Positions 34,621 through 43,191 of a stretch of 64,000 bases of DNA are shown piece by piece. How positions within the stretch are numbered: the first letter of the stretch is position 1; every line of letters starts with the position of its first letter. The notes under the pieces are model-generated. The model saw nothing but the letters and a program-made list of their open reading frames with translations, was not told the DNA's origin and searched no databases. The stretch comes from Magnaporthiopsis rhizophila (Eukaryota; Ascomycota; Sordariomycetes; Magnaporthales; Magnaporthaceae): assembly GCA_003049465.1 (NCBI GenBank), contig PYSS01000064.1:159662-223661 (forward strand). The letters run 5' to 3'. The translations under genes and the position numbers were made by a program.

Positions 34621-35955
34621 TCAAGGCGCACCCAGTGACTGAGCAAGGCTCCTCCAGTGGTCACGCTCGGCCTCGAGCTTGGCAATTTTCTCTTCCAGCT
34701 CCTCAAACCGCATGGCCTTGCGCTCCCGTGACTTGCGGGCAGCCAGCGTGTTGCGCGCACGCTTCATGGCCACGATGTCTGAAGGGTCGTCAACGACGAT
34801 GGGCGGCAGAGGCTTGTCTCGTCGGCGAGAGTTGACACCAGCAACAGAAGAGTGACGGCCAGACGTTGGTGAGTTCCCAGACTTGCGGCGAGTTGCAGGC
34901 GAGCGCTCGACAGGCTCAACCTCCTCAGAGCCCGAAACAGGAGACGGCTGGGTCTGCTGCGGTTGAGGAGCGGGGTTCTGAGCAGGCTGGGTGACGGCGC
35001 TGTTGTTGCTGGTGCCAAGGTTGTCGCCGGTAGGAGGGAAGAGCGGATACCAGACGTCGCCAGCAGAGCCGATGTCGTCCCCCGCGATGTTGGGAGAAAC
35101 GTCGTAGCTGCCGTCGCCGAACTCCGGGGACCCATGGTAGATTGACGGCGAGGTCAAGGCGGTCAGAGCGGTCGAGTTGGGAGCCGACATGAACGGCTCC
35201 TGCAGGAGCAGTTCCTGCGGCGAGACCGTGCCCATGTTGCTGGCGGAGCTGGAGGTATTGATATCGAACACGCTATGAATGGCAGGTGACGAGAGCACAG
35301 AGGTGCCGCCCTCGAAGGCGGTAAAGTCGTCGAACGAGAAGTCTGGACGCAAGGCGTGTGAGCGACGAGACGACAACATGGATGAGGAAGTGGGGTTGTT
35401 GTCTGTACCTTGGACGTTCATCTTGCCCTGCGTGTGCGTGTTGATACTACCGGTGCTCTGGGAGAAAAGGGGCACAGGCGGACGGACAGCACGGGGTTGG
35501 TCGGTGTTCAGAGCGACGGTTGACGAGGGGGCCGACGAGTAAAACTGTCCAGGGGTCTGCGCCGAGTGGGTGAACCGATTGGTGTAAGCCGTAGGAGAAG
35601 TGGAATGTCCGGTGGCCTGGATGATCTGTGCTACTCTCTGGTTCTGCACGGAGGGAGAGGCGGCGTGCGGATGGTGACGATGATTGTGAGAGGCACTTTG
35701 GACGGCCACAGAGTGCGAGACAGACCGGCTAGGTTGATGAGATCGCTTGGGCGTATCGAACAGAACAAAGTCCTGGTTCAGAAACGGCTGCTGGGGTGAT
35801 TGCGCGGATGTTGCCGGCAGGCTGGGTGAACTGGAGGGAAGCCATGGTGACTGTTGTGAATCCGTGGTGAAGACGTTGTAGTCTTGGGCGGGAATGGTGA
35901 CGGTGTTTGAACTCGAGCCGAAGCTGTGACTAGCCGTGGTGAAGTTCAGGTCTTC
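34621..35955 (-). CDS. cpc1: bZIP transcription factor, CPC1/Gcn4 orthologue (5' end unresolved)
   Basis: The C-terminal bZIP reads DDPSDIVAMKRARNTLAARK, then SRERKAMRFEELEEKIAKLE, matching the Gcn4/CPC-1/CpcA family that activates amino-acid biosynthesis genes (cross-pathway control). Upstream lie PFLNQDFVLFDTPKRS, NQRVAQIIQATG and an acidic, aromatic FSFDDFTAFEGG segment likely to act as activation domain. The frame is open upstream to a TGA at 36082-36084. Coding-like sequence starts near EDLNFTTASHSFGSSS (35955), but no in-frame ATG exists between that TGA and the bZIP-proximal Met codons. The first GTG is at 35709. The true start therefore lies in an undetected 5' exon, or initiation is not at AUG. 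An AG acceptor directly before GAAGACCTG at 35955 would fit a spliced start. A consensus CPC1 site and a short uORF lie upstream. Confidence 0.88.
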   Translation of the reverse strand, partial: EDLNFTTASHSFGSSSNTVTIPAQDYNVFTTDSQQSPWLPSSSPSLPATSAQSPQQPFLNQDFVLFDTPKRSHQPSRSVSHSVAVQSASHNHRHHPHAASPSVQNQRVAQIIQATGHSTSPTAYTNRFTHSAQTPGQFYSSAPSSTVALNTDQPRAVRPPVPLFSQSTGSINTHTQGKMNVQGTDNNPTSSSMLSSRRSHALRPDFSFDDFTAFEGGTSVLSSPAIHSVFDINTSSSASNMGTVSPQELLLQEPFMSAPNSTALTALTSPSIYHGSPEFGDGSYDVSPNIAGDDIGSAGDVWYPLFPPTGDNLGTSNNSAVTQPAQNPAPQPQQTQPSPVSGSEEVEPVERSPATRRKSGNSPTSGRHSSVAGVNSRRRDKPLPPIVVDDPSDIVAMKRARNTLAARKSRERKAMRFEELEEKIAKLEAERDHWRSLAQSLGAP

Positions 35956-36081
35956 CTTTTCAGGGAGATCTGAGCACTCTGACGAGTGGTGAGTGGGGAG
36001 TTTGCGAACGGCGGGTGGGAGTAGGGACGGAATTTTGACGGTTGGTGCGTAAACGCGGGGAGGCTTTTGGGGGTAGCGTGT

Positions 36082-36135
36082 TCACAACATCTTGATGGAT
36101 GTTGCTGGTGGTTTTGTCTGGGGCGATTGAGGCAT
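36082..36135 (-). other. uORF in the CPC1 leader (17 codons)
   Basis: ATG at 36135 opens a 17-residue peptide ending MPQSPQTKPPATSIKML and stopping at TGA 36082-36084. It is in the same frame as the CPC1 protein and lies about 130 nt upstream of its first conserved codons. GCN4, cpc-1 and cpcA mRNAs are known to be translationally regulated by uORFs, so this is a candidate regulatory uORF. Whether the transcript includes it is not shown. Confidence 0.5.
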
Positions 36136-36152
36136 TTGGGTTGTGGAAGAAG

Positions 36153-36176
36153 AAAAAAAAAAAAAAAAAAAAAAAA
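36153..36176. repeat. Poly-A tract
   Basis: A run of about 24 A (poly-T on the CPC1 sense strand) in the CPC1 leader or promoter. Confidence 0.9.
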
Positions 36177-36324
36177 GGAGGGGAAGCGCTGCCTGCCACT
36201 TTTTGTAATTTTCAGGCAGCAACCTGGCCAAACAAGCAAGGGCGCAAGGAAGGGCGTGTGCCCCGGCTTGCTGACATGAGAAACCAGCCGCCTGGCTGGG
36301 ATTCCGGAGCGGGGCAATTGCGAG

Positions 36325-36332
36325 TGACTCAT
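36325..36332. promoter_or_regulatory. CPRE/Gcn4-type site TGACTCAT
   Basis: An 8-bp match to the palindromic Gcn4/CPC1 recognition element TGASTCA, about 370 bp upstream of the CPC1 coding sequence. Autoregulation of cpc-1/cpcA through such elements is known in other fungi. Binding here is inferred from sequence only. Confidence 0.65.
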
Positions 36333-38722
36333 CCGGGAACCTGGTTCCCGCCTAACAGGCTCGAGTTTATCCCCACTGTGCTCCTGCCATCTGCGTGCCT
36401 CTTCTTTGTCCTTTGCACCAATGGCATTCTAGCTTGTCTAGCTTCAGCTGAATTCTCTTGTTCGTCTCCAGTTCTAAGGTCTTATTTCCCTTTTATCTGC
36501 CATCTTTTTTTCCCCTCTTATTCTGCGTCCCTCGTTCCTATCGGCGCACGTTCCCGTCCCCGCCTTAGCAACTCTGCCGTCGCGCCCTTAGAAAACAAAC
36601 AGCCAGTCGCACAGTCCATTTGTTAGTAGGATCCATGGGCGTCGTGTTTCCACGATCACCCCCCACACGCAGGCCCGAGGCCCACTCACAACCCTTGAGG
36701 GAGGACTCCGCCCCCTGGAAACAACGTGCGCCCAACCAATCTCATCCTGTCGCAAGGCGCTGGCCTTGACCGGATGGAGCTAGGCCGCACCGCCGGGGAC
36801 GCGACGGTTTTGCGCTTCGTTTCAATAGGCCACCGCCGGTCAGCTGGAAAAAGGGAGGAATCGGGCCTCAGTTTGCGAGGAACGGGCGGTGTTCGACATG
36901 GGGAAGGAGAAGTGGACAGATGGCCAACTGAGAAGTCCTAAACCACGACCGTGCCCAACAAGCCTGCTGGGCGGGCTGCCCTGTGGCCCATTCCCAGTAA
37001 AAATGGACATACGAGGGATTTCGCATTCGCCCGAGCCTTGCCGCCCATCTGCATTTTGGGGTGCCCCGTGGACGGCTGGGCTCCATGGGACCAACGACCA
37101 AGTCCTATTCTTGGACAGTCCTGGGTCCTGGGATATTCCAGCATGGACGGTTCCGAGCCAGATGGCTCGCAACCCCACGATCCGGCCTTGCACGAGGTAC
37201 GGGTACACGTATACCTGATGCGTACGTAGCATGCATATTTGGGATCAGGCAAGAGATTTGAATCTGGCTGCCTGAATTCTCGCTCTCGTCCTGCCAGTTT
37301 CTCGCTCTCGGCAGGTCGTCCATCAGCCATATGCACCTCACGTCCTAGATCGCTCTTCTCCTTTCGACACAGAGCCCCTGCGCCATACGGTCCATAGACT
37401 TAGCGCGATTGAAGAGTGATGCGCGCGCTGGGACACAAATGGCGCAAATTTCCCCTCGACGCGACTGAATCGCAGACATCAATTGGCCAATTGAAGACGA
37501 TCGCACTCGACCGCCGAAGGAGGTCTACGTTGTGAGTCACACTCTCGTGGAGGCTGGATACCTGCATTCGACCCTGGCATTCTGGCTGGGGGCTCCATCC
37601 GCTTTGACTGGCGTGGATGAATGCAGCACCAAACCCACTGCAAAGGTGGGCTCGGCAGAGCTGCGACGGATGGAGAACCCGAACCCTCTGTATCCGAACA
37701 GAGTTTCTGCATGGCCGCTGCATTGTGGGACAAAGATTGAGCGGGTTTCTTGGGTGAGCCGGACGGGTCAGACGGAGGGAAGTACCGCCGACTGAATGTC
37801 CTCTCTCTATTCATTCTGCATTATATGCGACGCTATCTTACAATGCTAAGCCTTCCCCAGTTCGCGAACAAGCCAATACATAACCGACGGAGAAACAGCC
37901 TGCATACGAAGGGAGCCGCAAACAGGCGGACAGGCTGTGTCCTTCCCGCCTTTCACAGACCTCCCGAATGCCGAGCTCACAGAGCACAGCGTGGGATGGA
38001 CGGCGCCTCTTTTGTCCAGCAAGGTTACAGCACGGAGACCAACAAAAACAAAAAGACCCCCGGTTGCTTTCGGCAAGGACCGGGTCACGGAGCCAGCAGC
38101 CACACACACGGCCCCCGTTCCGGGATTTTCTCTCCACACCCACCTTTCCGCGCATCCAGCGGCTGCCGAGTTCCTGCTTCTTTTTCTTTTTCTGGGCAGG
38201 CGCCGCCGCGTGCACGCGTGTGGATCCTGCTTGAGCCTCAGGCTGACAAGGGAGAACCGAGCCGACAGGGCTCCTTGCGTCCGCTCTTCTGCACGATGCC
38301 GATTTCATTCCGGCGTCGGCCTGGCCGTGTGATGCTTCGTGACCCCCCTGAATGTCTGCTTGCTTACCCGCCTAGGTGTTCGCTGATCATCTGATATGAT
38401 GAGGCCTTGTTGTCCTCGTCTTGAAGCCTGCTCGGGCTCGTATCAGCACATGACAGGGTCACAGATAGACCCGGGACTGTGGCTATCCAACTTTTATTCC
38501 CTTGCCTTCTCATCCCATATCGCCGTGGATGCTAAAATTATTACTTCCTATTACATGTCCGTTTCCCAAATGTTAAACTGTGTAGTTGATCCAGAACTAC
38601 CGAGATAGTGCGTGAAAACTCAAGATCGATATTTGAAAAAAAAAAAAAATAGTGTGGATATCTCAAGAAAAGAAACATAAAAAGAAAGAGGCGCTAGATG
38701 GAACTCCGAAAGCACGACTACA
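36333..38722. other. CPC1 upstream region, no gene seen
   Basis: About 2.4 kb between CPC1 regulatory sequence and the next minus-strand gene. I see no domain-bearing open frame. It may include an unrecognised 5' exon or additional uORFs of CPC1. One minus-strand uORF candidate (MRLVGRTLF...) precedes a GTGAGT donor-like site near 36694. Confidence 0.45.
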
Positions 38723-40390
38723 TCAACAAGTGCCGCCAATTGGGACTTGCACCTCGGTGGCGGGAGCACGCTGCCTTCCCGGGTCCTCCGGAGGTGCCTC
38801 GGCGGCTTTTCCAGGGGCGGCCGCGGTGGTTTTGGCCAAGTACTCCTTTAGGATCTCGTCCTTGCGGCCGACGGCGGGCCACGTCCTCTCGCCGCGCGCC
38901 ACGGCCGCCTCGGCCTCGGCGAGCCACTGCTGCCAGGGCGGGGTCGTGGGCGCCGCGCCGCCGCGCTCGGCCCAGCCCGTGACCTTGGTCTCGCGGATGG
39001 CGTACCAGAGCGTGCGGGTGAAGCTGGGCACGCCCTCGCGCTGGTCATACCTGGACAGGTCGTCGTCGTCGAGAAGGCCGCCGTGCGCGTCCTCGGCGTC
39101 CTCGGGCGTCACCACTTTCCACTCGTAGCGGCTCAGGTCCCAAAAGTCGCTCGGCGGCAGCATGCTCAGGGCCCAGTAGAGGGCGTTGAGGACGATGTAG
39201 GCGGCACCGACGAAGAGCTGCATGTTCCAGGAGCAGTTGCCCAGCAGCACGGTGCTGAGCATGAGCATCATGGTGCCGAGCCCCATGAGCAGGCGGTAGA
39301 GGCGGTTGTCCTTGATGCGGTAGTCGCACTCGGCCGTCTGAAAGAGCTCGCGCCCAACCTCCTCGCTGCACTTGACCAGGATGAAGGCGCCCTCGCGCGT
39401 GCGGATGACGACGTCGCCCTCGGGCACCTTGTTGGTGTGCGTCCGCTTCATGAGCACCGGCCGCCACCAGCTGGCCCAGCCGACGATGCTGGACTGCAGC
39501 CCGATCATGCTCACCGCCAGCATCGCCGGCCCGTCCGTCCAGACCCAGGCCATGACCAGCAGCGCCACCGTCACGAGCATGGACAATATGCCGAGGATGT
39601 GGATCGGGCTCAAGAGCTTGGCGGGGATCGCCGGGCGCTCGCGGAGCGTCGCCAGCGTGGGGTTTGCGATGAAGTCGGTCATCTTGTCCTTGGCGGTGGG
39701 CCGCCGCCGGAGCTTCTGGTGCGGGGGTCCCATGTCGCCCTTCTCCGGATCCGGATCCGACGACCCCGTGAAGGCAACGGAGCGGCCTGTGGACCGCGTG
39801 GCGACGCCCGGGCCGGGCCCGGGACTGCCAGCTGTGGCGCTGCTATCCTCAGCCTCCAGCGAGGGAGGCCGTCGTCCCAGCATCGTGTGGCTCGCCGCGC
39901 CGCCCTGAGGCTTCCTGCCGAGGCGGAAGACGCGGTGGGTGTAGTCCATGACAGAAGAGGACTCGTGGGCGGGGGTCCTGTTGGCGACTACATCGCCGGC
40001 GATGCTGGCTTCATCCCTGTGCTTGATCTCTATGACGCGGAACTCGAACGGCTTGATCCCGTCTAGGTTGACAATGATGTTGGCGAAGAAGCCGACCGAG
40101 TCCAGCGCGACGCCACTCTTGACTCCCGTGACCTTGGCAGCGGTCGACGGCATGCGGTGAGGCCTGACGGGCTTCAGCAGGGCCTGGGGCGCGGGCAGGA
40201 TGCGAGGCAGCAGGCAGAGGGCGGACGAGGTGATGGTCTGCGAGTGCTCCGACATGGACGACTCGCCGATGACGGCCAGCAGCGTGATGATATCCAGCCG
40301 CCACTCTGAATTCTCCCGGCGGTCGTTTGGGAGGGAGGGAAACCATTTCCCCACGCCTGCAAGACGGGCCGACCCATCGTCACTGGCCAT
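38723..40390 (-). CDS. Predicted multi-pass membrane protein, unknown function
   Basis: A single exon of 555 residues starting MASDDGSARLAGVGKWF. The N-terminal half contains a compact region (FFANIIVNLDGIKPFEFRVI) and a Pro/Ser/Arg-rich linker. Four hydrophobic segments follow in two pairs: about 265-285 (ILGILSMLVTVALLVMAWVW), about 288-306, about 366-385 (GLGTMMLMLSTVLLG) and about 387-408 (FVGAAYIVLNALYWALSML). Between the pairs is a soluble stretch with DVVIRTREGAFILVKCSEEV. The C-terminal 130 residues look cytosolic. Codon use is strongly GC3-biased, which supports expression. I recognise this only as a fungal-type hypothetical membrane protein; no catalytic motif is visible. Confidence 0.85.
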   Translation of the reverse strand: MASDDGSARLAGVGKWFPSLPNDRRENSEWRLDIITLLAVIGESSMSEHSQTITSSALCLLPRILPAPQALLKPVRPHRMPSTAAKVTGVKSGVALDSVGFFANIIVNLDGIKPFEFRVIEIKHRDEASIAGDVVANRTPAHESSSVMDYTHRVFRLGRKPQGGAASHTMLGRRPPSLEAEDSSATAGSPGPGPGVATRSTGRSVAFTGSSDPDPEKGDMGPPHQKLRRRPTAKDKMTDFIANPTLATLRERPAIPAKLLSPIHILGILSMLVTVALLVMAWVWTDGPAMLAVSMIGLQSSIVGWASWWRPVLMKRTHTNKVPEGDVVIRTREGAFILVKCSEEVGRELFQTAECDYRIKDNRLYRLLMGLGTMMLMLSTVLLGNCSWNMQLFVGAAYIVLNALYWALSMLPPSDFWDLSRYEWKVVTPEDAEDAHGGLLDDDDLSRYDQREGVPSFTRTLWYAIRETKVTGWAERGGAAPTTPPWQQWLAEAEAAVARGERTWPAVGRKDEILKEYLAKTTAAAPGKAAEAPPEDPGRQRAPATEVQVPIGGTC

Positions 40391-41392
40391 GATTGTTGGT
40401 CAGGAGGTCTCGTCAGACCGAGCGAACAACTTGTAGGTCCAACAAACAAGCAAGCGATGGGGTATCACTGCGCGTTAGGCATTACCCGCGCTAGAAAATC
40501 GTGTTGCGCTCGAAAGTGGTTTCTTAACAGCGCTTGCTGCGAGGTATATATAAACCAAAAGATGGGAGTATAAATCCAGGGACTATTGGCATAGTGTGAA
40601 TTCAAAACGGGAGGAAATCGAAAACTAAGAGGATGGGAGCGAGGTGGCAAGGCCAGGGTTTCCGCCTCCACAAACCAAACCGGCAGACAGGGTGGGATTC
40701 GAACTGGGCCGGGCGTCGCACGCCCAGTGAGGCTGGGGCTTGGCTTGGCATATTTGTGTGTCGGTTTTTCCCGTGTGTTTGTGGTACCTATGGTTCCCGA
40801 TCGTGTGCAGGCTGGCGGCGGACAGGGAGGTGGTTGGACTGAAACCGGCACTGCCCAGGGCAAAAGTCGTGCGGCAGTCGACACAGGACACTTACCAGCG
40901 TCCTCTACAGGCTTAGCGTCGATGATGGTGGCGCGCCATTGCTAAGGGCGGCTCTCACAGTTCACCGAGTACTTTGGGCCGAGTGAGGCTGCGGGATGGT
41001 GAAAGATGTTGGATGGGATGATCATTGAGATGACAGCGGGGCCGTGGCTTGCAATCAAGTCAATCAAGAACTGACGAGCCCCTGCAGGTTCAGGTGGTTC
41101 ACAGGGGGGGGGGGAAAGGGTGAAAAATAAGAAGGATTTGCCAGAGGCACGAGCTGTGAGCCGTTCCAACTGAAGATGAAGAAACAGAAGTGCGACAGAC
41201 AGAAAGGAAGGAATATAATCATAAAGAGGGGCCTGAAATATGAATTGGGCAATTAATTCCATGCACGCCCTCCAGGCGAGCCTTCCTTGCATGTGTCGTC
41301 GATCTCGGCCTTCAGTGCTGCCGCTTCGGCTTGGGTTACCATGAATCGCTTCTACAAGCCCCTCCTCATCTGAATTGTCGCGAGCCGCCCTC
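40391..41392. other. Divergent promoter region
   Basis: About 1 kb between two divergently transcribed genes. It should contain both promoters. I see no gene. A tRNA-like T-loop string near 40690 does not fold as a tRNA. Confidence 0.5.
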
Positions 41393-42568
41393 ATGGACAT
41401 GGCGCCAATCCACATCGTCGGCATCGGCAACCTCGGAAAGCTGGTCGCCTACTGCCTGCGAAAGCAGTCGCCGGCCACGCCCGTGACCCTGCTCCTCCAT
41501 AGGGAGGGGCTGCTGTCCGACTGGGCGTCCGCCGGCCAGGCCATAGAGTGCGGCACGCCCGGCGCGGATGCCGTCGACAGGCAGACGGGCTTCGCCGTCG
41601 AGGCGCCGGGCCAACACCACAGGACGCCCATCAAGAACCTCATCGTGGCCACCAAGACGTACATGACGACCGCGGCTCTGCGGCCGATACAGCACAGGCT
41701 GGGGCGCGATTCTAACGTCCTGTTGCTGCAGAATGGAATGGGTACACGCTCCTGAGGGTTCTGCCACAGCAGTAAATCGCAGGGTTCATCTGACATTATC
41801 CCCCTGGCCAACACAAAAAAAGGCACCGCGGAAGAGCTCTCCGCGACAATCTTCACAGATCGCAAATCGCGCCCAGACTACTGGGCAGGAATCAGCAGCG
41901 CCGGCGTCTACAGCACAGGCCCCTTCTCCATCGTCCACGCCGGCCGCGGGCCCCTGACGATCGGTAGGGTCCTGCTGGACGATAACGACGACGACCATGA
42001 CGACAGCAGTGGCGACCACCCCGAAATGGTCCAGCGCCTGCTCGAAGCGCGCCATCTCGAAGCGACCCTGGCGACCCCGCACCAGCTCAAGGCGGCGCAG
42101 CTGCGCAAGCTCGTCGTCAACGCCACCATCAACCCCCTGACCGCCATCCTGGACTGCCGCAACCGCGACGTGTTTGCCACGCCCGCCCGGCTGGAGCTGC
42201 TGAGGCTGCTGATCGCCGAGACGGGACCCGTGGTGCGGGCCCTGCTCTCTTCATCTGGCGACGGCAACAACAACGACAACGACAAAAACGACTTCTCCGA
42301 CGACCGCCTCACGGCCGCCGCCCAGCTCGTCGCCGAAAAGACGGCCGGCAACGTCAGCTCCATGCTCCAGGACGCGCGCGCCGGGCGCGAGACCGAGATC
42401 GACTACATCAACGGCTACGTCGTCTCCAACGCGGTGAAGCTGGGCCTCCCTGCGCCTGTGAACGCGACCCTCGTCGCCATGCTGAAGCGGCGCGAGACGG
42501 CGACCGAGGCCGAGATGGTGGCGCGTTTCGCCCGCGCAACAAAATCCACCACCGTGAGCACGCCATAG
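41393..42568 (+). CDS. Ketopantoate reductase (2-dehydropantoate 2-reductase)
   Basis: Two exons (41393-41741 and 41823-42568) give 364 residues. The intron (41742-41822, 81 bp) has a GTACAC donor, a CTGAC branch site and an AAAG acceptor. It removes an in-frame TGA and makes QNGMG join TAEELSATIFTD, as expected for the family. The N-terminus carries the NADPH-binding GIGNLG (residues 10-15). The C-terminal ApbA/PanE domain has KLVVNATINPLTAILDC, whose Lys is the catalytic residue in the family, and a late TEIDYINGYV block. The enzyme reduces ketopantoate to pantoate in pantothenate and CoA synthesis. Fungi often hold several paralogues, so the substrate is not certain. An acidic Asp-rich loop (DDNDDDHDDSSGD) is inserted near residue 172 and is unusual. 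Confidence 0.92.
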
Positions 42569-43191
42569 GTCGGTACCTAGCTAACCGGGGCACCAGACTT
42601 TTTTCCACTTCGTTCCCTAGGTGGCGTGGCGTGGCGGCTACCTATCGGTTTTATGTAATCATGCGTCCACCTGGAGGGGGGCTGTGCCGTAGAAAGTGTG
42701 ACCCGAACTCTGCCACCAGGAGGAGTTAGGGCCAATGGCGTTTCTTTTGCCCAAGATGTGCATCTCTGCCCATCGCGGCCTGACCATCCAGTCATCAGCC
42801 GCCATGTACCACGGGCACCGTTGCCCGAAACCGAAAGCTGGCACGTTCTCAGGCTAGGTTGCAAACCGAAGCGTGGAAAAAGTCATGCTTTCTTGCCCGA
42901 TTCGCCTCCAGGAGCCCAAAGGCCATCTAGCTACCAGCCCATCCCCTCAATCCAGGCATCCATCTATCACTCGTTTTCGGCCCATGTCCGGAATCCCCGC
43001 AGCCTCTCCGACTCCAGAACGCCCCCAGCCCTTCTAAACAATCTCAGCGCCATCAGAAAGCCGTGCATTTGTCAAAGAGCCCACCGCCCCGTGTCGTAAC
43101 CCATTATTTGCGCTCTCATGTGGATGTAGAAAAAGAAATGAGAAAAGAATATTGGAAAAAAAAAGCGAAAATTTCAGGAGATCTAGAACGT
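42569..43191. other. Convergent intergenic region
   Basis: About 620 bp between the convergent reductase and deaminase genes. Presumed 3' UTRs; no gene seen. Confidence 0.5.

Noticed and set aside
35946..36332. A 128-codon minus-strand frame across the CPC1 leader
   Set aside because: It runs through the poly-T tract as poly-Phe, begins at the CPRE itself and has no coding features.
39083..40066. A 327-codon plus-strand frame antisense to the membrane protein
   Set aside because: Its composition (His/Asp/Arg-rich, no hydrophobic core) is that of an antisense frame over a GC3-biased gene.
40675..40730. tRNA-like T-loop string (GTTCGAATCCCA on the minus strand)
   Set aside because: The five bases on either side of the loop do not pair, and no acceptor or anticodon stem fits around it.
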